NCBI GenBank assembly: GCA_963776205.1
Contig: CAVZLR010000002.1
Span: forward strand, 558,001-622,000
Length of the DNA: 64,000 nt
Reading direction: 5' to 3'
DNA from: UBA4459 sp963776205
Lineage (GTDB): Bacteria > Bacteroidota > Bacteroidia > Bacteroidales > F082
The translations under genes were made by a program, and so were the position numbers. Of the stretch, positions 18,332-27,912 are shown piece after piece. The notes under the pieces are model-generated. The model worked only from the letters and a program-made list of their open reading frames with translations, did no database searches and was not told the origin of the DNA. Numbering within the stretch: position 1 is the first letter of the stretch; the number at the start of each line of letters is the position of its first letter.

Positions 18332-18363
18332 TTGATCAATGCTCACTTAATATATTATCTTTG
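18332..18363 (+). promoter_or_regulatory. Promoter of the M28 peptidase gene
   Basis: TTG at 18332-18334 and TATCTTTG at 18356-18363 are separated by 21 bases, a good fit to the Bacteroidota promoter. It sits between the previous terminator and the start codon at 18387. Confidence 0.6.
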
Positions 18364-18386
18364 CCCAAAATTTATATTTACCACTG

Positions 18387-20174
18387 ATGAAACGAACACA
18401 AATCATATCTTTTATCTTCTTTTTATTTACAGGACTTATTATTCAAGCACAGATTTCTGAACCGGAAATTACTACTGAAGAACTTCAATCACATGTTTAT
18501 TTTTTTGCAGATGATGAGCTTGAAGGCCGTAAGCCAGGCACTGAAGGTGGAATGGAAGCTGCCAAATATATCAGGGACCAATTCATGTCTTTTGGTCTGC
18601 AACCCGTTGGTGAAGAAGGGTTTCAGTTTTTTAATGTTACAACAGGAATAACAAAAGGAATAGACAACAAACTGTTTTTGCGTGATAGTATTTTCGAACT
18701 GAATGCTGACTTCGTTCCTTTGCCCTTTTCATCTAATATTTCATTAACAGCAGAAGTGGTGTTCGCGGGATTTGGACTGGAAATTGATCATGATTCGTTA
18801 CAATGGAACGATTATAAAGATATAGATGTGCAAGGTAATTGGGTATTGATTCTTCGAGGCGACCCTGAACCTGATAAAGACGAAAGCCTGTTTATTTCAG
18901 CTAGCAGCGACAGGGATAAAGCTTTACTGGCGCGGGATAAAAAAGCCGCTGGTGTTTTATTGGTGAATGGCCCTCAATTTGGTGATAAGTTATTATCAGG
19001 TTCTTTCGACCGTGTAACTGCTGATGTAGGAATCCCAGTTATAAATATTAGCCAATCGGTAGCAAACCTGATGTTGGAAGATTCAGGAAAGACGATAGAT
19101 AACCTTGAAGAAGAAATCATTAAAAATATGCAAACGGTTTCTTTCCCAACAGGGGTGGAAGTATCAGGAACCACTGAACTCATTAAAAATGAAGTGAGAA
19201 CCCAAAACGTTGTGGCCATTATTGAAGGTGCTGATCCGATCCTGAAAAGTGAGTATATAGTGATTGGTGCACATTATGATCACCTGGGGTTTGGCGGTGA
19301 GGGATCAGGTTCAAGAACACCTGATACATTGGCTATTCACAATGGTGCAGATGACAATGCTTCGGGGACTGCAGGGATTATTGAACTTGCCGAAAAATTA
19401 AGCAGCAACAGCGATCAATTAAAAAGGAGTATTGTGATCATGGCTTTTGGTGCTGAAGAAATGGGTTTGCTCGGCTCCCAGTTTTTTACATCAAATGCCT
19501 TAGTTGATTTGAAAGACGTTAAAGCCATGTTCAATTTTGATATGATCGGTCGGCTTGACACAACTGATAAAGGAGTTATGATTGCCGGAACTGGAACTGC
19601 AATGGAATTTGACAGTTTGTTAGCTGATTATGAAAAGGAGAGCAAGCTGGCTTTTAATCATTCACCTGAAGGTTATGGTGCATCAGACCATGCCAGTTTT
19701 TATGCAAGTAATGTCCCGGTTCTGTTTTTTACAACAGGAGCGCATCCCGATTACCACACACCTGATGATGATGCCGACAAAATAAATTACGAGGGACAAA
19801 AAGAAATTCTGGATTATGCTTACCCGATAATCATTGATATTGCTAACAGGGACAACAACCTTACATACCAGGAAGCCGGTCCGAAAGAACGAACCGGTGG
19901 TGCAGGCAGAAGGGGATTGAAAGTCAAATTAGGTATCATGCCTGATTTTACGGCCACTGAAAATGACGGACTGGGTGTTGGTGGTGTAACCGCGGGCGGC
20001 CCTGCCAGTAAAGCTGGCATGCTGAAAGGTGACAAAATTGTGGCGCTCAATGGTATGGCGATCACAAATATTTATGATTATATGAACAGGCTGAAAAAAT
20101 TAAAACCTGGCGAAACCATTTCGGTGGATATTGTGCGAGATGGCAATAAAAAGGTACTGGTGGTAGTTTTATAA
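18387..20174 (+). CDS. M28 family zinc metallopeptidase with PDZ domain, exported
   Basis: 595 residues with signal peptide MKRTQIISFIFFLFTGLIIQ. This is an aminopeptidase-type di-zinc enzyme. The metal-binding and catalytic signatures are GAHYDHLGFGG (about 293), HNGADDNASGTAGI (about 318), AFGAEEMGLLGS (about 353), NFDMIGR (about 382) and HPDYHTPDDD (about 452). Between the signal peptide and the catalytic core there is an inserted region (about 100-270) in the position of a PA domain. A PDZ domain (about 515-595) with GLGVGGVTAGGPASKAG ends the protein, where it may bind peptide C-termini. It probably acts in the periplasm or at the surface, trimming peptides. GtrA follows 18 bases downstream. 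Confidence 0.93.
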   Translation: MKRTQIISFIFFLFTGLIIQAQISEPEITTEELQSHVYFFADDELEGRKPGTEGGMEAAKYIRDQFMSFGLQPVGEEGFQFFNVTTGITKGIDNKLFLRDSIFELNADFVPLPFSSNISLTAEVVFAGFGLEIDHDSLQWNDYKDIDVQGNWVLILRGDPEPDKDESLFISASSDRDKALLARDKKAAGVLLVNGPQFGDKLLSGSFDRVTADVGIPVINISQSVANLMLEDSGKTIDNLEEEIIKNMQTVSFPTGVEVSGTTELIKNEVRTQNVVAIIEGADPILKSEYIVIGAHYDHLGFGGEGSGSRTPDTLAIHNGADDNASGTAGIIELAEKLSSNSDQLKRSIVIMAFGAEEMGLLGSQFFTSNALVDLKDVKAMFNFDMIGRLDTTDKGVMIAGTGTAMEFDSLLADYEKESKLAFNHSPEGYGASDHASFYASNVPVLFFTTGAHPDYHTPDDDADKINYEGQKEILDYAYPIIIDIANRDNNLTYQEAGPKERTGGAGRRGLKVKLGIMPDFTATENDGLGVGGVTAGGPASKAGMLKGDKIVALNGMAITNIYDYMNRLKKLKPGETISVDIVRDGNKKVLVVVL

Positions 20175-20192
20175 TCAGGTTCAATATCTCAA

Positions 20193-20606
20193 ATGTCTGA
20201 ATTCTTCACCAAATCATTCCTGTTAAAATTTCTGAAATTCGGAGTGGTGGGATTTTCAGGTGTATTTGTTGATTTTGGAATTACCTACCTTGCTAAAGAA
20301 AAACTGCATATTCAGAAATATGTAGCCAATGCCATCGGTTTTACAACTGCAGCTTCTACCAATTATTACCTGAACCGCATCTGGACCTTTGAAAGTACCA
20401 ATCCCCAAATCGGACTTGAATACACTGAATTTTTTGTTATCTCCCTGATTGGATTGGCCATTAACACACTCATACTTTGGTTACTTGTAAGTAAATTCAG
20501 AATGAATTTCTATATCGCCAAGATATTTGCCATTATTGTTGTAACTATCTGGAATTTCTTCGCCAATGTATTGATCACTTTCAACCCGGAAAATCCACTG
20601 TTTTAA
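20193..20606 (+). CDS. GtrA family membrane protein
   Basis: 137 residues with four predicted membrane helices. The first, FLKFGVVGFSGVFVDFGITY, carries the family signature, and the pattern ATNYYLNRIWTF-like (seen as STNYYLNRIWTF, about residues 65-76) is diagnostic. GtrA proteins are thought to move polyprenyl-linked sugars across the inner membrane or assist surface-glycan synthesis. It starts 18 bases after the M28 gene and may share its transcript, though the functional link is unclear. Confidence 0.88.
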   Translation: MSEFFTKSFLLKFLKFGVVGFSGVFVDFGITYLAKEKLHIQKYVANAIGFTTAASTNYYLNRIWTFESTNPQIGLEYTEFFVISLIGLAINTLILWLLVSKFRMNFYIAKIFAIIVVTIWNFFANVLITFNPENPLF

Positions 20607-20705
20607 GAAATCAGGATTTATATAACTCCTCGCAGCAAACTTACTAGGTATCTCCACAGTAAATTTATTTTTTATTGCGCATTAAGCTGTTGAGAATTAA
20701 AGCCT

Positions 20706-20733
20706 TGGGATCCCTCGACTATCGCTCGGGATC
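20706..20733. repeat. REP-like palindromic element
   Basis: GGGATCCC is followed after 13 bases by GGGATC, giving a GATCCC/GGGATC stem enclosing CGA/TCG. It is markedly GC-richer than the AT-rich gap around it and lies between the convergent gtrA and purA genes. This looks like a dispersed intergenic repeat; no second copy is in this window. Confidence 0.4.
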
Positions 20734-20762
20734 AGTTCGGCTAAATGATTTTGAAAACAAAA

Positions 20763-22064
20763 TCATAGTCTTACTGATTTTAAAATTGTTTCAGTCCTGT
20801 CAGGACCCACGGAAACAATTGTTACCGGCACACCTACGCTTTGCTCAATAAATGCTACGTAATTTTTCAATTCAGATGGCAGGTTGGAATAACCTTGTGA
20901 AGCAACCACTTCCCGATTCCAACCTTTTAATGTTTCCAACACAGGCTCAATATCCATAGTTACTGATTCAAAAGGTATTTCCTCGGAAAGTTTTCCGTTG
21001 TATTTATAATTAACGGCTACTTTCAGTTTGTTGAAATCATTCAATACATCAGCTTTCATCATCATTAGCTCTGTAACCCCATTCAGCATAATGGCATATT
21101 TAAGTGCAGGTAGATCAAGCCAACCGCATCTTCTGGGTCTTCCGGTAGTTGAACCATATTCATTACCCAGGTCACGGAGCAAATTACCGTCTTCATCTAA
21201 TAATTCCGTTGGAAAAGGCCCGCTGCCTACGCGGGTGCAATAGGCTTTGAATATGCCATATACTTTTCCCACTTTAGACGGTGCGATTCCCAGTCCGCTG
21301 CATACACCTGCTGTTATTGTATTTGATGAAGTAACAAACGGATAGGAGCCAAAATCAATATCAAGAAGCGTTCCCTGGGCACCTTCGGCTAAAATGGATT
21401 TGCCTTCACTGAGTGCTTTATTCAGGTAGTATTCACTATTTACCTTTTTCAATTTACGAAGCACATCCAACGCCTCAAGCCATGCCGTTTCATATTCAGG
21501 AAACCGTAAGCCGTCAAATTCCATTTCGCGGTAATCGACTTCATATTGCCGGATGGTATTCAGATGTCTTTCCCTGGCCTGCAAATATCTTTTCTCAAAC
21601 TCATCACTTTCCAGATCGCCTATCCGCATTCCGTTCCTGCTGATCTTATCAGTATATGCAGGGCTGATGCCTTTTAACGTTGATCCAATTTTGTCTTTCC
21701 CTTTTGTATATTCCGAAACAGCATCAAGCAGCCTGTGTGTGGGTAAAATAAGGTGGGCTTTTCGTGAAACCAGCAAATTATCCTGAACGTCAATACCGCC
21801 ATCATTTAATTTTGCTATTTCTTTTTTGAGCACAAAAGGATCGATAATTACGCCATTGCCTATCACATTGATAGTTTTTTCACTAAAAATTCCTGAAGGA
21901 ATTGTGTGAAGCACAAATTTCTTACCATCAAATTCAATTGTGTGCCCTGCGTTTGGCCCTCCCTGAAACCTGGCAATGATATCATATTTGGGTGTGAGTA
22001 CGTCTACTATTTTACCTTTCCCTTCATCACCCCACTGAAGGCCTAAAAGAACATCAACTTTCAT
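20763..22064 (-). CDS. purA: Adenylosuccinate synthetase
   Basis: Joins IMP and aspartate using GTP, the first step from IMP to AMP. The 433-residue length is standard. The P-loop region LLGLQWGDEGKGKIVD holds the catalytic Asp, and the second motif is QGGPNAGHTI with the catalytic His. Further family blocks are GNGVIIDPF, EGAQGTLLDIDFGSYPFVTS and TGRPRRCGW, and the C-terminal part carries the guanine-binding sequence SVGPDRTETI. The start MKVDVLLGLQWGDEG matches the family. The Fur-family gene lies upstream on the same strand, separated by a terminator, so it is probably a separate transcript. Confidence 0.98.
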   Translation of the reverse strand: MKVDVLLGLQWGDEGKGKIVDVLTPKYDIIARFQGGPNAGHTIEFDGKKFVLHTIPSGIFSEKTINVIGNGVIIDPFVLKKEIAKLNDGGIDVQDNLLVSRKAHLILPTHRLLDAVSEYTKGKDKIGSTLKGISPAYTDKISRNGMRIGDLESDEFEKRYLQARERHLNTIRQYEVDYREMEFDGLRFPEYETAWLEALDVLRKLKKVNSEYYLNKALSEGKSILAEGAQGTLLDIDFGSYPFVTSSNTITAGVCSGLGIAPSKVGKVYGIFKAYCTRVGSGPFPTELLDEDGNLLRDLGNEYGSTTGRPRRCGWLDLPALKYAIMLNGVTELMMMKADVLNDFNKLKVAVNYKYNGKLSEEIPFESVTMDIEPVLETLKGWNREVVASQGYSNLPSELKNYVAFIEQSVGVPVTIVSVGPDRTETILKSVRL

Positions 22065-22167
22065 ACGTTTACTTTTTTACTCATTGGACGTATGGAACTT
22101 ACTATTCAACATCGCTTCATTTTCCAATACGCATCATTGAACAGCCGTTTCATAATTAAAAACACAA

Positions 22168-22193
22168 TAAAAAACCCTGTATAATCAGGGTGC
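22168..22193 (-). terminator. Terminator after the Fur-family gene
   Basis: Arms CAGGGT/ACCCTG (22186-22191 and 22174-22179), with a T run on the minus strand. Confidence 0.8.
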
Positions 22194-22257
22194 GTTTGCA
22201 AACAAATGTACTAAAATAGTGTTGCAACTAAATAGAAATGTTATGAATATTTACTAA

Positions 22258-22728
22258 CTAATTTTCAGTGTCCGTGCTTTTGTGATCTTTACACTTTCCA
22301 TAAAAGGTAAGTGAGTGATAAGCTACATCCACTCCGAGCAATTCCTCAACCGATTTTTGAATTTCCTGGATTCGTGGGTCGCAAAATTCAAGTACCTGAC
22401 CATCCTCCAAACAAACAAAATGATCGTGTTGTTTGAATTTGAACGAACGTTCGAATTGTGCACAATTATTTCCAAACTGATGCTTGGTTACCAGGTTGCA
22501 ATCAAGTAATAACTCAATTGTATTGTACAAAGTGGCACGGCTTACCCTGTACTTATTATTTTTCATCCGGATATAGAGTGTTTCTATATCAAAGTGTCCG
22601 TCCGTCGCATAGATCTCCTTCAGGATCGTATAGCGTTCCGGAGTTTTACGATGTCCTCTCCCTTCAAGGTAATCAGTAAATATCTTTTTTACAGATTCGA
22701 ATGTATCTTTCTTATTGTTTGACTTCAT
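22258..22728 (-). CDS. Fur family metal- or peroxide-responsive repressor
   Basis: 156 residues. The N-terminal winged helix has RKTPERYTILKEIYATDGHF and the recognition helix region RVSRATLYNTIELL. The dimerisation and metal domain follows from about residue 100. HDHFVCLEDGQVLEFCD is the metal-site block, but the usual CxxC zinc pair has become C106-x-x-D109, and the C-terminal pair is reduced to C146 with H149. The structural zinc site is thus half missing or rebuilt as Cys/Asp/His. Whether it senses iron, peroxide or zinc cannot be read from this. It has its own promoter box and terminator. Confidence 0.92.
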   Translation of the reverse strand: MKSNNKKDTFESVKKIFTDYLEGRGHRKTPERYTILKEIYATDGHFDIETLYIRMKNNKYRVSRATLYNTIELLLDCNLVTKHQFGNNCAQFERSFKFKQHDHFVCLEDGQVLEFCDPRIQEIQKSVEELLGVDVAYHSLTFYGKCKDHKSTDTEN

Positions 22729-22748
22729 GTCTGACGTCTTTAGTCAGG

Positions 22749-22756
22749 CAAAAGTA
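22749..22756 (-). promoter_or_regulatory. Candidate -7 box of the Fur-family gene
   Basis: Minus-strand TACTTTTG, 20 bases before the start codon. Confidence 0.45.
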
Positions 22757-22805
22757 CTATTTTTTTAATTTTTATATGGTTTAAATATAAATTATTTAGA
22801 TATGA

Positions 22806-25061
22806 TCAGGTGATTTTTTCGAGGCGGGTTACTTTGATCACTTCTTTGATCTTCTTCAAATGCTGAATCAGGTTTTTCAGTTTCTCCGTACTATTCACGT
22901 AAATGGTTACATCCATATCAACTAAGCCCTTGCTGTTAAGCAAATTAAGCGACCTGATGTTGATTTCGAAATCATTAGCAATGATGGCTGATATTTTCTG
23001 TACCAGTCCAATATTATCAACCGCCTTAATGTTCAATCCAGCCAGGAAGATAATTCCTTCTTTTTGTTTCCATTTCGCCTTTACAATATTTTTACCATAC
23101 TGCGCCATGAGTTTAATAGCCACGTTGCATTCGGTTTTATGAATCCGGATTGGTTCATTCGGAAATATCAGTCCGATGACATCATCACCGGGAATCGGAT
23201 TGCAACATTTAGCTACGGCATATTCAAGCTCAGTGAATTCACCATTTTCATTAACATTTTTTTTAGTTTGTGAGATGAGCATTGAATCGTCTTCACTTCC
23301 CAGAAGTGCTTCTCCGGCTATAACAGGCATCTTAGGTTTTGCAAAAGGCAGTCTGAAATTTCTTACCCAACTGGCAAGTGTTTCACTTGGTATCAAAGCC
23401 TCTTTGACACTTTTAAAGCCAATCTTGTCTCGTGCCACATAATAATAAAGGTCGAGAATACCATTTAAATTATTCCACTTGACCAACTTCGTAATAATCG
23501 GTTTGGTGCTCTCCAGTTTCAGCTGTTCGAGGTATTGATCGAGCTTTTCTTTGCCTTGTTCGCGAAACTTTTTCCTTTCGTTCTTTATGGCGGTTTTAAT
23601 CCTTGTTTTGGCCCTCGCTGTTCTTACATAACCATACCAGTCTTCATTTGGCAACTGCACCTTCGAATCGATGATCTGCACCTGGTCACCTGATTTTATC
23701 TGGTAATCGATAGGCACTAACCTGTGGTTGACATTGGCACCAATACAATGATTGCCCAGTTCGGTGTGTATTGTATAAGCAAAATCAAGCACTGTAGCCC
23801 CTGCTGGCATATTTATCATATCCCCTTTAGGCGTGAAAACCACAATTTCGTCTTCAAATAAGTTCTTTTTAAAGTCGTTTATAAAATCAATGGTCTCTTC
23901 TTCACTTTCTTTTAAAAGCTCCCTTGTCCGTTTGAGCCATTTATCAAGTCCAACATCCAGTTTCTCCTGATTCTTATATTTCCAATGAGCAGCATAACCT
24001 TTCATCGCAATTTCATGCATCCTTTTACTACGGATTTGCACATCCACCCAGTGTCCGTCAAATCCCATTACGGTAGCATGAATAGCTTCATAACCATTAG
24101 CCTTTGGGGTACTGATCCAATCCCGCAGTTTTTTATTATTTGGTGTATAGATGCCTGTAACAATGGAATAAGCGGCCCAACAATCCAATTTTTCCTTTTT
24201 CAGTTTACTGTCAATAATTATCTCAACTGAAAATGTATTATAAATCTCTTCAAAAGGTACCAGATCGGCCTGCATTTTTTGCCAGATTGAATAGGCTGTT
24301 TTCATCCGGCATTTTATTTCAAAATCCAGCTTTAATTTTTCCAGCTCTATTTCAATGGGAGGTTTAAAATTGGAAAAGATTTCCTGCCTTGATTCTTCCG
24401 AAGCAGCAATCTTTTCAGAGATGTCTTTATAAATGTGCGGCTGCGAATATTTAAATGACAATTCTTCTAATTCTGTTTTAATGGCATATAAGCCCAGGCG
24501 ATTTGCGAGAGGTGAATATAAAAACAGTGTTTCCGAAGCTACTTTAAGCTGTTTTTCTCTGGCCATCACTTCCATAGTCCTGAGGTTATGCAACCGATCA
24601 GCCATTTTGATCAGTATTACCCTGACATCATCCGTCAGTGTAAACAATATTTTCTTCAGGGTTTCGGCCTGTGCAGTTGAAGAAGTATCCGAAATCTCAT
24701 CAATTTTTGTTAATCCATCAATAATTCTGGCAACATCTTCACCAAACATTTCACGAATATCTTCGAGACGCAAATTTGTATCTTCAACTGTATCATGCAA
24801 TAAAGCCGAAATGATTGATGTCCGCCCAAGCCCAATTTCACCTGCAGCAATTGTTGCCACTTCAATTGGATGAAAAATGAAGGCTTCACCTGATTTTCTG
24901 CGCATGTTTTTATGAGCATCAGCAGCCAATCGGAAAGCTTTGCGCACCATCCACTGGTCTTCAACCGTCTTTCGGGTATGCCATACCTCAATAAGGCGCC
25001 TGTAGCGCCTTAATATTTCCAGTCTTTCCTGTTCAGGTGTCATTATTTCCATGTACTTCAA
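22806..25061 (-). CDS. Rel/SpoT-type (p)ppGpp hydrolase/synthetase, synthetase domain possibly impaired
   Basis: 751 residues with the full long-RSH architecture. The HD hydrolase domain (about 60-200) has FHPIEVA and ALLHDTVEDT, with the HD pair at 89-90 and IKMADRLHN, all intact. The synthetase domain (about 245-365) has RMKTAYSIWQKM and STPKANGYEAIHAT. TGS (about 405-465: VFTPKGDMINMPAGATVLDF) and ACT (about 670-750) domains follow. In the synthetase, the stretch usually reading YDLxAxR is YNTFSVE here and the usual EVQIRT is DVQIRS. These positions correspond to the Asp and Glu required for synthesis in well-studied Rel enzymes, so the protein may act mainly as a hydrolase. The start MKYMEIMTPEQ could also be the later ATG at residue 4 or 7. 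Confidence 0.94.
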   Translation of the reverse strand: MKYMEIMTPEQERLEILRRYRRLIEVWHTRKTVEDQWMVRKAFRLAADAHKNMRRKSGEAFIFHPIEVATIAAGEIGLGRTSIISALLHDTVEDTNLRLEDIREMFGEDVARIIDGLTKIDEISDTSSTAQAETLKKILFTLTDDVRVILIKMADRLHNLRTMEVMAREKQLKVASETLFLYSPLANRLGLYAIKTELEELSFKYSQPHIYKDISEKIAASEESRQEIFSNFKPPIEIELEKLKLDFEIKCRMKTAYSIWQKMQADLVPFEEIYNTFSVEIIIDSKLKKEKLDCWAAYSIVTGIYTPNNKKLRDWISTPKANGYEAIHATVMGFDGHWVDVQIRSKRMHEIAMKGYAAHWKYKNQEKLDVGLDKWLKRTRELLKESEEETIDFINDFKKNLFEDEIVVFTPKGDMINMPAGATVLDFAYTIHTELGNHCIGANVNHRLVPIDYQIKSGDQVQIIDSKVQLPNEDWYGYVRTARAKTRIKTAIKNERKKFREQGKEKLDQYLEQLKLESTKPIITKLVKWNNLNGILDLYYYVARDKIGFKSVKEALIPSETLASWVRNFRLPFAKPKMPVIAGEALLGSEDDSMLISQTKKNVNENGEFTELEYAVAKCCNPIPGDDVIGLIFPNEPIRIHKTECNVAIKLMAQYGKNIVKAKWKQKEGIIFLAGLNIKAVDNIGLVQKISAIIANDFEINIRSLNLLNSKGLVDMDVTIYVNSTEKLKNLIQHLKKIKEVIKVTRLEKIT

Positions 25062-25216
25062 TGAGGAACTTACAAAATTAGCAAAACCTACCCACCCATT
25101 ATACTGTGTTTATTAATTTTCGTTCCAATTTTTATGTTTTTATTCTCCATCTTTATTTAAGAATGAACCAACTACTGAATTTATCTTAACATGGCACTCG
25201 TTTTGTGGAATATTCG

Positions 25217-25224
25217 TAGTTTTG
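25217..25224 (+). promoter_or_regulatory. Candidate -7 box of the T9SS type B gene
   Basis: TAGTTTTG, 19 bases before the start codon at 25244. No good -33 match. Confidence 0.4.
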
Positions 25225-25243
25225 AAACTCATTGATGATCTGA

Positions 25244-27862
25244 ATGAGAAAATTTATTTTTTCCTTTTTTATATTGATATTCATAACCGGCCAAAGCTAT
25301 GCAACGCATCAACGAGCTGCTGAAATAACCTATAAACATATAGCTGGACTCACATTTGAGTTTACGATCACCATGTATACACGAACATCCAGTCCGGCTG
25401 ACGACACAAGGACTTTTATGCCCATTTCTTGGGGTGATGGAACAGGCGCAGAAATCGAAAGAATAATTTTTGAGCCGATCCCGAATGTTTCAGATATTAC
25501 TTATAATTTGTACAAAGGCACCCACACATTTCCAGCCCCAGGCAACTATACTGTTTCTGTAGAAGACCCTAACCGGAATAACGGGGTTAATAATATTCCT
25601 AACTCAGTAAACGTTCCCATGTTTATTGAAACAGAAATTGTCATCAATCCTTTTCTGGGGTATAATAATTCTGTGCTTTTATTAAATCCGCCCATCGACC
25701 AGGGATGTGCTGGGAAACCATTTATTCACAATGCGGGCGCTTATGATATTGATGGAGATAGCTTGTCATATAAACTGGTTATCTGCAAAGGCGCAGGCGG
25801 TTATGATATTCCTGGTTATACCTTTCCGCTGGCATCTGATACTTTTTCCATTAATCGAATTACGGGTGATATTTTATGGTTAAACCCTATATTACAGGGG
25901 GAGTATAATGTGGCTTTTGTAATCGAGGAATGGCGATTTGGCTATAAAGTAGGATCGGTAAGGCGTGATATGCAAATTAATATTGTAGCTTGTGATCACG
26001 ATCCTCCCGAAATTTACACCATCACAGACACTTGTGTAGAAGCCGGAGATTTTCTGCAATTTGATGTTGTTGCTATTGATCCGGACGGCACCAATGTAAC
26101 TCTAACAGCTTTTGGCGGCCCTTTTGAACAATCAGTAAACCCGGCTTATATTGATCCTGATCCGGCAACTGGAAATGATACAGTTTCAACAACTTTTAAC
26201 TGGCCCACTATTTGCAAACATGTCAGACTTGATCCATATGCAACTGTTTTTAAAGCCAGCGACAAAGGGCTTCCGGTGAACCTGGTTAATTTTAAAACAG
26301 TATTGGTTAAGGTAATTGCCCCAGCTCCTGAAAACTTACAGGCTGGGGCGTTGGGAATTGGAATTAATCTTTCATGGGATAAGAGTATATGCGAAAATGC
26401 AATTGGATATAAGATTTACAGGCGAAGCGGTGAGTCGGGTTGGGACCCGGATTATTGCGAAACTGGTGTCCCTGGATATACGGGCTTTAATTTTATCAAA
26501 CAGATAGATGATATCAATACGACTACTTTTAGAGATGATAATAATGGTGCCGGATTAGTGCATGGTATAAATTATTGCTACCGCGTAATTGCTTTTTTTT
26601 ATGATGATGCTGAGAGTTATGCCTCCAACGAAGCCTGCGCTTACTTGAAAAGGGATGTCCCCATAATCACACATGTGAGTAATGATAGTCTTGATCTTCA
26701 AAGTGGACACGGTATGATTGCCTGGTCAAAACCCACGGAGTTAGATACTATTCAATACCCTGGCCCTTATAAATATCATTTATACAGAAATAATGGGTTA
26801 AACTGGATTTCACCATCTCTTATAGCCTCTTTTAACAGCCTGAACGATACCCTTTATTATGATGATGGCATTGATTTGAATACAAATGATGGACCTTACA
26901 GCTACAGGGTTGATCTTGAAAGCGTACCCGTTGGATATGTTGGTGGATCACAGCATGCGTCATCTGTTTTCATTCAGACCATGCCTACGGACCAGGAAGT
27001 AAAGTTGTATTGGTATCCTGAAGTGCCCTGGGAGAATGAAGAATTTATCATTTATAGAAAAGATCCAGCTGAAACAACCTATGATTCGGTAGGTTATTCT
27101 ATTGTCCCTTTCTACAACGATACAGGCCTTATAAATAATGAATCATACTGCTATTATATAAAGGCAATCGGGCATTATTCATTACCGGGATTATTCGACC
27201 CGTTGATCAATTTCTCTCAGTTGACCTGTGCCATACCTGTAGACAATGTACCTCCCTGCGCCCCAGTTATAGACACAATCCTTGATTGCGATAATGTTAC
27301 TGTAGAATTGGAAATCAGTTTTCCAACAGATTCATGCAATTTATACGATACCTGCGATTGCAGTGCTAATAAATTCTACCTTTATTATGCTCCCCCTGAG
27401 CACATACTTCAATTGATTGATTCTATAGCATATTACCCTGGCGACACTGTAAGCTTTTACCTGTATGACAAACTTGATTATGTTGTTGGTTGCTTTGCTG
27501 TAAAGGCAGTGGACACACTGGGAAATATAAGTGAAATAAGTAACATTATTTGTTTAGACTATGATGCATGCCCACCATATATTATTCCGAATGTTTTCAC
27601 GCCCAATAATGACAGCTACAATGATTTTTTAGTTCCAGAATCTTACACAAATATTGAAAGTATAGACTTGAAGATATTTAATCGATGGGGAAAGATCATG
27701 TATGAAACCCAGGACCCGGAAATAAAATGGGATGGCAAAAATCAGGAAAACGGACAGGATTGTCCTGCAGAAGCTTACTTTTATGTTGGGGACGTTCACT
27801 TTATTACCCTTGATGGTGTTAAAACAACCACCGTTCAAGGATCAGTAACTATTGTTAGATAA
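25244..27862 (+). CDS. Large secreted protein with gliding-motility-type (T9SS type B) C-terminal domain
   Basis: 872 residues with signal peptide MRKFIFSFFILIFITGQSYA. The first 270 residues have a PKD/Ig-like look (ISWGDGTG, HTFPAPGNYTVSV, AYDIDGDSLSYKL). Three fibronectin-III-like segments follow (for example INLSWDKSICENAIGYKIYR). The C-terminal 90 residues are the type B sorting module: NVFTPNNDSYNDFLVPES, KIFNRWGKIMYE and an ending VQGSVTIVR. Such proteins are exported by T9SS and stay on the cell surface. Ligand and role are unknown. The gene stands alone and converges on gapA. Confidence 0.9.
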   Translation: MRKFIFSFFILIFITGQSYATHQRAAEITYKHIAGLTFEFTITMYTRTSSPADDTRTFMPISWGDGTGAEIERIIFEPIPNVSDITYNLYKGTHTFPAPGNYTVSVEDPNRNNGVNNIPNSVNVPMFIETEIVINPFLGYNNSVLLLNPPIDQGCAGKPFIHNAGAYDIDGDSLSYKLVICKGAGGYDIPGYTFPLASDTFSINRITGDILWLNPILQGEYNVAFVIEEWRFGYKVGSVRRDMQINIVACDHDPPEIYTITDTCVEAGDFLQFDVVAIDPDGTNVTLTAFGGPFEQSVNPAYIDPDPATGNDTVSTTFNWPTICKHVRLDPYATVFKASDKGLPVNLVNFKTVLVKVIAPAPENLQAGALGIGINLSWDKSICENAIGYKIYRRSGESGWDPDYCETGVPGYTGFNFIKQIDDINTTTFRDDNNGAGLVHGINYCYRVIAFFYDDAESYASNEACAYLKRDVPIITHVSNDSLDLQSGHGMIAWSKPTELDTIQYPGPYKYHLYRNNGLNWISPSLIASFNSLNDTLYYDDGIDLNTNDGPYSYRVDLESVPVGYVGGSQHASSVFIQTMPTDQEVKLYWYPEVPWENEEFIIYRKDPAETTYDSVGYSIVPFYNDTGLINNESYCYYIKAIGHYSLPGLFDPLINFSQLTCAIPVDNVPPCAPVIDTILDCDNVTVELEISFPTDSCNLYDTCDCSANKFYLYYAPPEHILQLIDSIAYYPGDTVSFYLYDKLDYVVGCFAVKAVDTLGNISEISNIICLDYDACPPYIIPNVFTPNNDSYNDFLVPESYTNIESIDLKIFNRWGKIMYETQDPEIKWDGKNQENGQDCPAEAYFYVGDVHFITLDGVKTTTVQGSVTIVR

Positions 27863-27894
27863 ACAAAAAAAACTGCCCATTAAGGGCAGTTTTC
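27863..27894. terminator. Bidirectional terminator between the type B gene and gapA
   Basis: AACTGCCC (27871-27878) and GGGCAGTT (27884-27891), with an A run on the left and a short T run on the right. It can serve both convergent genes. Confidence 0.85.
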
Positions 27895-27912
27895 ACCTCT
27901 TAGTCAAAAATT

